NCBI GenBank assembly: GCA_035530375.1
Contig: DATKUY010000038.1
Location: 43,172-107,171, forward strand
Reading direction: 5' to 3'
DNA length: 64,000 nucleotides
Origin: Sulfuricella sp035530375
GTDB taxonomy: Bacteria; Pseudomonadota; Gammaproteobacteria; Burkholderiales; Sulfuricellaceae
The notes beneath the pieces were generated by a model. That model saw only the letters and a list, made by a program, of their open reading frames with translations. It was not told where the DNA came from and ran no database searches. The stretch's first letter is position 1; each line of letters opens with the position of its first letter. Below, in pieces: positions 1 to 6,784 of this stretch. The position numbers were made by a program, and so were the translations under genes.

Positions 1-258
1 CTCGCCCGCGTAGCGCAGCGTTTTGATCTCTTCGACCGCCGCCTTGCGCGCAGCGTCGCCCGTAAGCTTGCCCTGCTTTTCCTGTTGCTGGTAATAATTC
101 AGCACGCCGTAGGCCGTCTCGACCAGATGACGGGTCTTGAGCTTCCTCTCCTGCAGCAGATCGGTCTTCTTGCCGGCCACGATCAATATCGCAAGAACCA
201 CGAGTATCACCAGCGGCAACAGGTTTGCCAATCTGAGCTTGAACGCAATGCTCTTCAT
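1..258 (-). CDS. Methyl-accepting chemotaxis-type receptor with Cache domain, N-terminal part (runs off left edge)
   Basis: Only the first 86 codons are inside the window. The reading starts at ATG 258 with a short basic N-terminus and one strong hydrophobic segment (about residues 8-28, LRLANLLPLVILVVLAILIV). A helical stretch with HLVETAYGVLNYYQ and EEIKTLRYAGE follows. This pattern, a long helix leading to a conserved LRY-G-E segment, is typical of single-Cache (sCache_2) receptors, which are most often methyl-accepting chemotaxis proteins in betaproteobacteria. The signalling domain lies outside the window, so a Cache histidine kinase or diguanylate cyclase is also possible. It lies 146 bases downstream of the hybrid kinase gene on the same strand and may be co-transcribed with it. 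Confidence 0.75.
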   Translation of the reverse strand, partial: MKSIAFKLRLANLLPLVILVVLAILIVAGKKTDLLQERKLKTRHLVETAYGVLNYYQQQEKQGKLTGDAARKAAVEEIKTLRYAGE

Positions 259-404
259 CGTTCTTCCCTACAAGTAAAAATTCGTACTCCTGGCACATCC
301 TCGCTCAGGTCTTGCCACCCTCGCCCAGACTGCCTTGGGATAACCCGCCGTCTTGCTCGTGTCATTTACAGAATCTTGCGCGCACAATCGCGATTTTTGC
401 ATTT

Positions 405-2159
405 TCACTCCTCGTGTTCTCCAATAGTCATTCTGTCGTTCATTGCCATTTCCGTCCGGGTTTTGCGTGCCGCCGCCGGCACGGGCATGATCATGACCTC
501 CAGCGAGGGCGTGGCATTGAGAAAGCCGATATCGACCTGGTTGAGCAGGTCGGCCGGAATCGCCACCATGCCCTGAAATCCTGCCTGGATGCGAGCGGGC
601 AGTTCCTTGATCGGGCAGAAACCCACTTCGCAGTAAGCGGCGAAGCCTCCCGGCACCATCGTCGGCGACCGCCCCTCTTCGTAGAGCACGAGAAAATGCA
701 CTTTTTTCGTCTCGACGTTGCCGGCGGTCGCGTCGTTCAGCAACAAATGGATGTTTTCCACAAAACGCGTTTCGTCCAGCGGCTTGCTCATGGCGACATC
801 CCCTCCCGCCGTTTCCCAGCCGGGGATGGCCGAAATCACCATGATCGGGATACGTTTCAGCTCGGGGTCGGCGCGCAGCAGGTTGATGGCCGTGCGCCCG
901 TCCATCACCGGCATGGCGAGATCCATGGTAATCAAATCCGGCCGGTGGCTTTTCGCGATGGCCAGCGCCGCCTGGCCGTCCGCCGCGGTAATCACCTCAT
1001 ATTCCTGTTCCTGCAGCAGTTGGGCGAAGTAATCGCGCACACCCGGATCGTCGTCCACCACCAGCACCTTGGGTTTACCCTCCTTGCCGGCCACAGATTC
1101 GCCAGCGGCTTCCCGATGTTTTCCCTCCTCGACGAAGGAGGCGATGCGGGAAGTGATTGCTACGGTTTCCGCCAGCCCCTCGGCGGCGGGCGGCAGCACC
1201 AGGGTGAACACGCTGCCTTGGCCGGGTTGCGATTGCGCCCATACCCGCCCGCCGTGCCGGCCGACGACTTCACGGCAAATCGCCAGCCCCAGGCCGGTTC
1301 CCTTGGGGCGATCCAGCAGGGTGTCGCCGTGCTTGGCCTGCTGGAATTTGTCGAAAATCGCCTCCGCCTCCTCCTGCGGAAACCCGATGCCGGTGTCGTG
1401 GACCTCCATCTGGATCAGCTTTTCCGGGTTGAGGAAGGCTTTCACCGTCACCGAACCCTGATCGGTAAACTTGGCGGCGTTGTTGAGCAGGTTCACCAGC
1501 ACTTGCTGCATGCGGTCGGCATCGCCGATGAATAGAGGTAATCCCGGCTGGATTTCGAGGCGTAATTCGACCGCCGGGTTCTGCTCGAACATGCCGTGCA
1601 CCGCGTTGGCCGCATCCCGGATGAAGGCGGCGACCTGCAACGGGGCATCGTGCCAATCGGTTCGCCCGGCCTCGATCTTGGCCAGATCGAGGACGTCGTT
1701 GATGAGACGGGTGAGTCGCTCCGATTCCTTGAGAATGATTTTCAGGTTTTCCTCGATACGGGCGGCTTTCTTTTGCAGTCCGGCGTCTTCCCCTGCCAGC
1801 GGCGCGAAACTGCGTGTGAACTCGCGGTCGATCAACTGTGAAAATCCGCGGATGGAAGTCAGCGGGGTGCGCAATTCGTGGGAGACCGAAGAGAGGAAGT
1901 CCGACTTCAGTTGATCCAGATTTTGCAAACGCTGGTTGGCTTCTTCCAGTTCGGCGTTGTTTTCGTTCAGGCGCTCGCCGGCGGCCTGGAGCCGGGTCAG
2001 GATGGCTTCGGTTTTTTCGAACTGCTCGACCACCAGTTGTGCGGTGATTTCCGCTGCTTCCCGCGACACGCGGATTTCCTCGCGCAGCATGCGGTTCTCC
2101 GCTTCGAGCGCTGTGTGCCCGTCATTTCCGGCTGTCAGGGTTGGATCATGACGCTCCAT
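405..2159 (-). CDS. Soluble hybrid histidine kinase with C-terminal receiver and an extra unassigned tail domain
   Basis: The protein has 584 residues from ATG 2159; longer upstream reading overlaps the peptidase gene and looks spurious. No signal peptide, membrane segment, PAS or GAF domain is visible. Residues 15-85 look like a coiled coil, followed by HisKA with SHELRTPL (phospho-acceptor His94), HATPase_c with DTGIGF (255-260) and GTGLGLAI (287-294), and a receiver at about 363-475 with phospho-acceptor Asp413 (MDLAMP) and Lys459. About 100 further residues match no domain I recognise and contain Cys510 and Cys515. The gene overlaps the 3' end of the hydrogenase peptidase gene by 14 bases, so translation is probably coupled. 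With no input domain of its own, it plausibly receives its signal from a partner protein such as the hydrogenase. That link is inference. Confidence 0.88.
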   Translation of the reverse strand: MERHDPTLTAGNDGHTALEAENRMLREEIRVSREAAEITAQLVVEQFEKTEAILTRLQAAGERLNENNAELEEANQRLQNLDQLKSDFLSSVSHELRTPLTSIRGFSQLIDREFTRSFAPLAGEDAGLQKKAARIEENLKIILKESERLTRLINDVLDLAKIEAGRTDWHDAPLQVAAFIRDAANAVHGMFEQNPAVELRLEIQPGLPLFIGDADRMQQVLVNLLNNAAKFTDQGSVTVKAFLNPEKLIQMEVHDTGIGFPQEEAEAIFDKFQQAKHGDTLLDRPKGTGLGLAICREVVGRHGGRVWAQSQPGQGSVFTLVLPPAAEGLAETVAITSRIASFVEEGKHREAAGESVAGKEGKPKVLVVDDDPGVRDYFAQLLQEQEYEVITAADGQAALAIAKSHRPDLITMDLAMPVMDGRTAINLLRADPELKRIPIMVISAIPGWETAGGDVAMSKPLDETRFVENIHLLLNDATAGNVETKKVHFLVLYEEGRSPTMVPGGFAAYCEVGFCPIKELPARIQAGFQGMVAIPADLLNQVDIGFLNATPSLEVMIMPVPAAARKTRTEMAMNDRMTIGEHEE

Positions 2160-2574
2160 GAATGGCGACCTCCATGCTGCGTTCGGCCAGTGCGCGGATA
2201 GCCGGTTCATCCATCGCGCCCTCCGCACCGACCAGCGCGATTTCCGGCAGCGGCGCCGCGCATACCTGCGGCAACAACTGCAACAGGTAAGGCAATCCTG
2301 CGCCATGGCCATAGCGGCCGGCGTAACCGGCCACCTGTTCGCGGCTCAGCACCACAATACCGTCGGCGTCCGCCACGCCTGCCAAGGCATCGACGAACAC
2401 CACGCGGCACTTGCCTTCCACCAGCCGCAGCAGATCCAGGCCGCACAAACCGCCGTCGAATACTTCGATGCCCTGCGGAATAGCGCTGCCTGTCAGGCAG
2501 TCGAACACGCGGCAACCGACGTCGTCGCCCGGAACGAAGCGGTTGCCAAGACAGATGACGGCGGTTTGGGTCAC
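2146..2574 (-). CDS. [NiFe]-hydrogenase maturation endopeptidase (HupD/HycI family)
   Basis: The start is taken as GTG 2574, four bases after the large-subunit stop, giving 142 residues; the family is usually about 150-165. The protein begins TQTAVICLGNRFVPGDDVG, the family's hallmark N-terminal glycine-Asn segment and the region carrying the first nickel-sensing acidic residue. It continues with VFDGGLCGLDLLRL and VVFVDAL, further conserved parts of the fold. Such enzymes remove the C-terminal peptide of the hydrogenase large subunit after nickel insertion. The upstream large subunit does carry such a peptide, which supports the pairing. The gene overlaps the hybrid kinase gene by 14 bases. 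A longer in-frame reading from 2691 lies inside the large-subunit gene and is rejected. Confidence 0.85.
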   Translation of the reverse strand: MTQTAVICLGNRFVPGDDVGCRVFDCLTGSAIPQGIEVFDGGLCGLDLLRLVEGKCRVVFVDALAGVADADGIVVLSREQVAGYAGRYGHGAGLPYLLQLLPQVCAAPLPEIALVGAEGAMDEPAIRALAERSMEVAIHGAS

Positions 2575-2578
2575 GATT

Positions 2579-4114
2579 TCAACACCGCAACGGGGTTTTA
2601 TCGGCGCCGACCACATGCACCGTGCATACCAGGCACGGGTCGAAGGAGCGCACCACATGGCCGGCTTCCACCGGGTTGTCGATATCCGCAATCGGGGTAC
2701 CGATCAACGCTTCCTCCCATGGCCCGCGCACCCCCGCATGGTCGCGCGGCGAACCGTTCCAGGCGGTGGGGGTGACGATCTGGTAGCGGGCAATCTTGCC
2801 GTCGCGAATCTCCACCCAATGCCCCAGTGCGCCGCGCGCTGCCTCGACCAGACCAAAACCGCGCCCGTCCTTGATGGGCGGAACCGGCTCGTAATAGGGT
2901 TGGTCGGGCCGCGCGGCCATTTCGCCTAGCCAACTTTCCATAGCGGCCAGCAGCGTTGCCGGACGGGTAAGACGCGCCAACTGGCGAATGACCAGGTTGG
3001 CGCCGTCGCGCCGCAGCAGGTCGCCAAACAACGGGTCGCCGCCGACGATGCGTTCGGCCAGCGGCCCGGTTTCCGCCGGCAAGCCGGCGTAGCGCGGCGC
3101 TTTGCTCCACGAGTATTTTTTGCCGTCGGCGCCGGTGGCATGGGGAACGGTTTCGCCCTCGAACGGGTGTTTTCCGCCATCGTAATCGGCGTACCACGAC
3201 GAGGCGACATGCTCCGCCACCAGGGCTTGGTCGAAGGGCTGCGCATGCCCATCCCTGGCGACGAAGCCGGATCCGACCAATTGTGTTCCCGCGCCGCTGC
3301 CGGCGACGGCGCTGTCGCCGGGCAGTTCCAGCGAACCGCAGGATAAAAAATGGCCGTGCCCCTGCCCCAAGGCGAACAGTCCAGCTTCGCGGGCGAAGCG
3401 CAGGAAGAAGCCGACATCGCTGTCGCGCTGAGCATCGCTCTCGTTCAGCCAGGCGTCGAGATCGGCGGCGCTTTGCACTGCCTGCCAGCGTTCCAGCGAA
3501 CAGCCGAGCACGCTTTTTTCATACCAACTGCGATAATGTTTCAGGATATGGCGGCACTGGTTCAGTTCGGCCAGTGGCGGAATATAGGACACGCCGCCCG
3601 GCACCATGAACGAGCTGTGCGGCCACTGACCGCCGAGAATGGCGATGATCTCCAGGAGGGTCTTGGTCTGCCGCACCACGTCGATGCAGCGCTCGCCTGC
3701 CAGCGGCGCGTAGCGCTTGACTGCCTCGGCGTATAACGAGTGCGCCGCGTAAACCGGCGCGGCGAAATCCGGCAGGAACATCAGCACCGACTGGCGCACG
3801 TCGCTCTGGCAATGCTCGACCATCAGCGTCACGTTGCGCAGCCGGACGGCATTATCCGGTAGATCGACCCCGGCGATATGGTCGAGCGCCTTGGCTGCCG
3901 CCATCAGGTGAGTGGTGCTGCATATGCCGCAGACGCGAGGGGTGATCACCAATCCATCGAGCGCGCCGCGACCCACCAGAATGTTCTCGAAGCCGCGGAA
4001 CATCGTGCCTGAACTCCAGGCATCGACAACCCGATTGTTTTCCAGTTCGACGCGGATTTCCAGGTCGCCTTCGACGCGGTTGAGGGGAATGTCGCGGATG
4101 ATTCTTCTCGTCAT
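2579..4114 (-). CDS. [NiFe]-hydrogenase large subunit, group 2-type (cytosolic)
   Basis: The 511-residue protein carries both nickel-ligand motifs: RVCGICSTTH (Cys62, Cys65) and DPCLVCTVH (Cys494, Cys497, His500). Eleven residues (VVGADKTPLRC) follow the terminal histidine. That is the extension normally cut off by a maturation peptidase, which is encoded next. It lies 13 bases downstream of a small subunit lacking an export signal, so the enzyme should stay in the cytoplasm. Group 2 includes cyanobacterial-type uptake enzymes (2a), HupUV/HoxBC H2 sensors (2b) and putative sensors (2c). HupV/HoxC proteins are known to lack the C-terminal extension, so a plain 2b assignment is unlikely. I cannot decide between 2a-like and 2c-like without a tree. 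Confidence 0.92.
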   Translation of the reverse strand: MTRRIIRDIPLNRVEGDLEIRVELENNRVVDAWSSGTMFRGFENILVGRGALDGLVITPRVCGICSTTHLMAAAKALDHIAGVDLPDNAVRLRNVTLMVEHCQSDVRQSVLMFLPDFAAPVYAAHSLYAEAVKRYAPLAGERCIDVVRQTKTLLEIIAILGGQWPHSSFMVPGGVSYIPPLAELNQCRHILKHYRSWYEKSVLGCSLERWQAVQSAADLDAWLNESDAQRDSDVGFFLRFAREAGLFALGQGHGHFLSCGSLELPGDSAVAGSGAGTQLVGSGFVARDGHAQPFDQALVAEHVASSWYADYDGGKHPFEGETVPHATGADGKKYSWSKAPRYAGLPAETGPLAERIVGGDPLFGDLLRRDGANLVIRQLARLTRPATLLAAMESWLGEMAARPDQPYYEPVPPIKDGRGFGLVEAARGALGHWVEIRDGKIARYQIVTPTAWNGSPRDHAGVRGPWEEALIGTPIADIDNPVEAGHVVRSFDPCLVCTVHVVGADKTPLRC

Positions 4115-4127
4115 GGCAGGCTCCCGC

Positions 4128-5063
4128 TCAAACCTTGGTTTCGCGCTTCTTCAGGCGCTCCGGCGCGGCCGCAGCGGCCATCCCCTTGTACACCATGTAA
4201 TGGGCGCGACTGATGCCTTTCGGCAACTCGATGGGTACGCCCTCGATGTTGCGGGTTTCGAAGAAAGGGAAAGGCATCGGGAATTCCGGGCTGGTGCAGC
4301 CGAAGCACGGTACGCCTGCCCGTGTCTTGGACGAGCGGTTGTTCCATAGCAACTTGTTGCACGGCCCATCGGCCAGCGGCCCGTGACAGCCCTTGTGGAA
4401 AAACAGGCAGCCGCGCTGGGCGAAATCCCATTCCTCGACGCGGTACTCGTGATATTCGTTACGGGTGCAGCCCTGATGCACCGTCATGCCGTACCAGTCA
4501 AGCGGCCGGTTGAATTCGTCCAGTTCCAGCGCTTGCCCGGCGACCAGCGCGGACAACGTACCGGCCATGACTTCGGCATGGCACGGGCAGCCCGCCAGGT
4601 TAATCACCGGCAAGCCGGATTTTGAACGGAAATCCTTGCCGAGCAGCCCACCGGGCTGTTTTTTCAGGAACTGCAAACCGGTGGCCTGGATATCGCTGTC
4701 GGCGCCTATCCCGCCGAACGCGGCACAAGTGCCGGCAGCGACCACCATGCGCGCTTGTGCCGCCAGCGCCGACACCAGATCCTTTTTAGGGCGTCCATTT
4801 CTGACGTCGAACATGCCGGTGCTGGCGGGGCCGCGAATGATCGCGCCTTCCACCACCAGAATGTCCAGCGCTTGTTCCCCTTGGGTCAGGCTTTCGACCA
4901 GCTCGTTCTGTGCCACGGGCGACAGGGTCGACAAGGACGGATGCCACAGGAGTTGAATGCCGAGGATGTCGAACAACTCGATCATATCCGGGGATTCGGT
5001 ATTGAGAAACGACATGGTGTCGCCGCCGCACCCGCCGCATTGCAACCAGAATAACGAAGCCAT
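4128..5063 (-). CDS. [NiFe]-hydrogenase small subunit, group 2-type (no Tat signal)
   Basis: The 311-residue protein starts directly with MASLFWLQCGGCGGDTMSFL, the N-terminus of cytosolic group 2 small subunits, so no twin-arginine leader is present. Proximal-cluster cysteines are Cys9 and Cys12, with later ligands in AGTCAAFGG and LAGCPCHAEV. The medial and distal cluster region holds HQGCTRNEYHEY, GCLFFHKGCHGP, GPCNKLLWN and PCFGCTSPEFP. A ribosome-binding site (AGGTGGGG) precedes the ATG. It is the first gene of the four- or five-gene cluster (small subunit, large subunit, peptidase, kinase, possibly chemoreceptor). No hyp assembly genes and no electron-transfer partner are in the window, so assembly would depend on genes elsewhere. 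Confidence 0.92.
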   Translation of the reverse strand: MASLFWLQCGGCGGDTMSFLNTESPDMIELFDILGIQLLWHPSLSTLSPVAQNELVESLTQGEQALDILVVEGAIIRGPASTGMFDVRNGRPKKDLVSALAAQARMVVAAGTCAAFGGIGADSDIQATGLQFLKKQPGGLLGKDFRSKSGLPVINLAGCPCHAEVMAGTLSALVAGQALELDEFNRPLDWYGMTVHQGCTRNEYHEYRVEEWDFAQRGCLFFHKGCHGPLADGPCNKLLWNNRSSKTRAGVPCFGCTSPEFPMPFPFFETRNIEGVPIELPKGISRAHYMVYKGMAAAAAPERLKKRETKV

Positions 5064-5286
5064 ACCCCACCTTTTTATTAATTATTGATTTTTATCATGA
5101 TTTTCTAACTTTATGGTTTTTCAAGTGTAACAAACATATGCCATTCATGTATATATTAATTACGGCTCGGATGAACCTCGACCACCAGACAGTGCCCCGC
5201 CCTTCGGTTGTCACAATTTGCACCCTCTGCCTGGTCTCGGCGAGCGGTCCGACGGTGTCGAGCACGCCGGACATGGCTGCAGTCGC
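5064..5286. promoter_or_regulatory. AT-rich promoter region upstream of the hydrogenase cluster
   Basis: This gap between the hydrogenase small subunit and the end of nikR is much more AT-rich than its surroundings, especially 5071-5165, as expected for a promoter firing leftward into the hydrogenase genes. I see no clear RpoN -24/-12 element. A TTGAT-N4-ATCAT site within it is listed separately. No open reading frame is credible here. Confidence 0.45.
5085..5098. promoter_or_regulatory. FNR/ANR-like binding site (TTGAT-N4-ATCAT)
   Basis: The sequence TTGATTTTTATCAT matches the FNR/CRP-type consensus TTGAT-N4-ATCAA at 9 of 10 positions. Its centre is about 28 bases upstream of the hydrogenase small-subunit ATG. 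For class II activation (-41.5) the start site would fall inside the gene, so this spacing fits repression better, or the match is chance in AT-rich DNA. Confidence 0.3.
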
Positions 5287-5748
5287 TCAGGTGTTGGGAT
5301 GACTGTGCAGATGGGAATGCGCGCCGTGCTCATGCTCCTCCACATCCAGGTTGACCGGAATCAGGTTGAGCTGGCCGTGGCGCACGCCGCGCTCGGCGAT
5401 GACGCTATCCGAAAAAGCCCGCACCTCGGCGGTCGGCCCACGCAGAATCACGGTTTCCAGGCAATCGTCGTGGTTGAGGTGGACGTGCATGGTGGACAGG
5501 TTGAGGTGGTGATGAGCGTGCTGCAGGCTGGTAAGCCGCGCCGCCAGGTCGCGTTCGTGATGGTTATAGACATAGCTCAGACTGGCGATGCAATTGGGCG
5601 CCTCGGCACTGCAGATGCGCCGCGCTTCAAGCTGTTGTCGCAGCATGTCGCGCACTGCCTCGGAACGGTTCAGGTAGCCGCGGCTCTTGATCAGATCGTC
5701 GAACTGCCGCGCCAGCGATTCGTCCAGGGAAAAGGTAAAACGTTCCAT
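5287..5748 (-). CDS. nikR: Nickel-responsive transcriptional regulator NikR
   Basis: The 153-residue protein starts at ATG 5748, preceded by GAAAGAGG. The N-terminal ribbon-helix-helix MERFTFSLDESLARQFDDLI is followed by the C-terminal ACT-like nickel domain. The four high-affinity Ni ligands of E. coli NikR (His76, His87, His89, Cys95) have counterparts at His77, His88, His90 and Cys96, in QHAHHH and MHVHLNHDDC. The tail is rich in histidine (EEHEHGAHSHLHSHPNT), which may add weak metal binding. It is transcribed away from a nickel permease and TonB receptor, with a NikR-like operator between them, so it probably represses nickel import when nickel is plentiful and may repress itself. Confidence 0.95.
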   Translation of the reverse strand: MERFTFSLDESLARQFDDLIKSRGYLNRSEAVRDMLRQQLEARRICSAEAPNCIASLSYVYNHHERDLAARLTSLQHAHHHLNLSTMHVHLNHDDCLETVILRGPTAEVRAFSDSVIAERGVRHGQLNLIPVNLDVEEHEHGAHSHLHSHPNT

Positions 5749-5804
5749 AGCCTCTCTTTCATGCAAGATAAATGCCGCGCCAGAAATCCAGCTTACCGCC
5801 AAAT

Positions 5805-5818
5805 TATTCCCGGGAATA
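5805..5818. repeat. 14-base perfect palindrome in the nikR-permease intergenic region
   Basis: TATTCCCGGGAATA is self-complementary over all 14 bases. It sits 57 bases upstream of nikR and about 90 bases upstream of the permease gene. It could be an operator half or simply a chance palindrome. It does not resemble the known NikR consensus. Confidence 0.4.
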
Positions 5819-5868
5819 GGCAGGACTCCATGCAAGACAAGGAGCCCTGTAACTATGGCACGAAACAT

Positions 5869-5896
5869 GTATGATGATTATTAAAGTTATCATAAC
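5869..5896. promoter_or_regulatory. Putative NikR operator upstream of nickel permease
   Basis: GTATGAT at 5869-5875 and ATCATAAC at 5889-5896 form an inverted pair close to the E. coli NikR operator GTATGA-N16-TCATAC. The spacer here is 15 rather than 16 and the last half-site base differs. The site ends 15 bases before the permease ATG, so a bound repressor would block transcription or initiation. The assignment rests on motif similarity and the neighbouring nikR. Confidence 0.6.
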
Positions 5897-5911
5897 CGCA
5901 AGGAACCCGAG

Positions 5912-6748
5912 ATGGAAAATTTGCCCAACGACTGGCTCGCGCTGCTGGCTCTGGTATTCGTGCTGGGGCTGAAACACGGCTTCGATCCCGACCACCTCGC
6001 CACCATCGACGGCCTGACCCGCTTCAACGCCGCCGCCAACAAACCCCGGCTGTCGCGCTGGTCGGGCCTGCTGTTCTCGCTCGGCCATGGCACCGTGGTG
6101 ATGGCGGTGGCGGTGCTGGTCGGCCTCGTCGCCAAGCGCTGGGCGATACCCGCCTGGATCGAGGATTTGGGCGCATGGATTTCGATTTTGTTCCTGCTCG
6201 CGCTCGGCGCGGTCAACCTCCTTGCCGTCATCCGCGCCCGCCCCGACCAAGTGGTGCGCATGACCGGTCTGAAAGGTCGCTGGCTGGGCAGACTCAGCCA
6301 GGCCAGCCATCCCGTGCTGATCGCCTGCATCGGCGCGCTGTTCGCCCTTTCCTTCGACACCTTGAGCCAGACCGCGCTGTTTTCCCTGGCCGCATCGAGC
6401 ATGGCAGGCTGGCTATACTCGGTGGTACTCGGCCTGGCTTTCATGCTCGGCATGATTGCCACCGACGGCATCAACGGTCTGTGGATTTCGCATTTGCTCA
6501 ACCGCGCCGACCAGCGCGCGCTGATTGCTTCGCGCGTGATGGGCCTGACGGTGGGCAGCTTGAGCCTGTTGGTCGGCGCGTTCGGCATCGTCAAATATTT
6601 TTTCCCCGAAGTCGGCGCCCACACCGAGGGACGCGAACTGCTGATGGGACTGGCCGTGGTCGTCATCGTGGCATTGAGCTTCTATCTCGCCTTGCACCTG
6701 TCGCGCCGTCAGCCCGCCACGCTCGCGCCGCTTTCTTCCGAAAACTGA
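5912..6748 (+). CDS. NiCoT-family high-affinity nickel/cobalt permease
   Basis: The 278-residue integral membrane protein has several hydrophobic helices. Its signature is KHGFDPDHLATID at residues 21-33, matching the HX4DH nickel-recognition motif of HoxN/NixA permeases (His22, Asp27, His28). Further family segments are LFSLGHGTVV and LFALSFDTLSQTALF. It is shorter than typical NiCoT proteins (about 330-350), mainly through short loops. The ribosome-binding site AAGGA precedes the ATG. It lies just behind a NikR-like operator and 36 bases before a TonB-dependent receptor, so both probably form a nickel-uptake operon serving the hydrogenase. Confidence 0.88.
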   Translation: MENLPNDWLALLALVFVLGLKHGFDPDHLATIDGLTRFNAAANKPRLSRWSGLLFSLGHGTVVMAVAVLVGLVAKRWAIPAWIEDLGAWISILFLLALGAVNLLAVIRARPDQVVRMTGLKGRWLGRLSQASHPVLIACIGALFALSFDTLSQTALFSLAASSMAGWLYSVVLGLAFMLGMIATDGINGLWISHLLNRADQRALIASRVMGLTVGSLSLLVGAFGIVKYFFPEVGAHTEGRELLMGLAVVVIVALSFYLALHLSRRQPATLAPLSSEN

Positions 6749-6784
6749 ATCCGAACAACTTTCACTAAAGGGGATCTTTTCGTC

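Noticed and set aside
312..1535. 407-residue open frame on the plus strand opposite the hybrid kinase
   Set aside because: It mirrors the kinase gene in another frame, has no recognisable motif and is a shadow produced by high GC content.
2575..2691. Longer reading of the hydrogenase peptidase, starting inside the large-subunit gene
   Set aside because: The added residues correspond to the out-of-frame large subunit end; the conserved N-terminus begins at GTG 2574.
5100..5160. Possible RpoN (-24/-12) promoter upstream of the hydrogenase, read leftward (TGGCATATGTTTGTT)
   Set aside because: The GG of -24 matches, but no GC pair lies at the right spacing for -12, so the fit is too poor to list.
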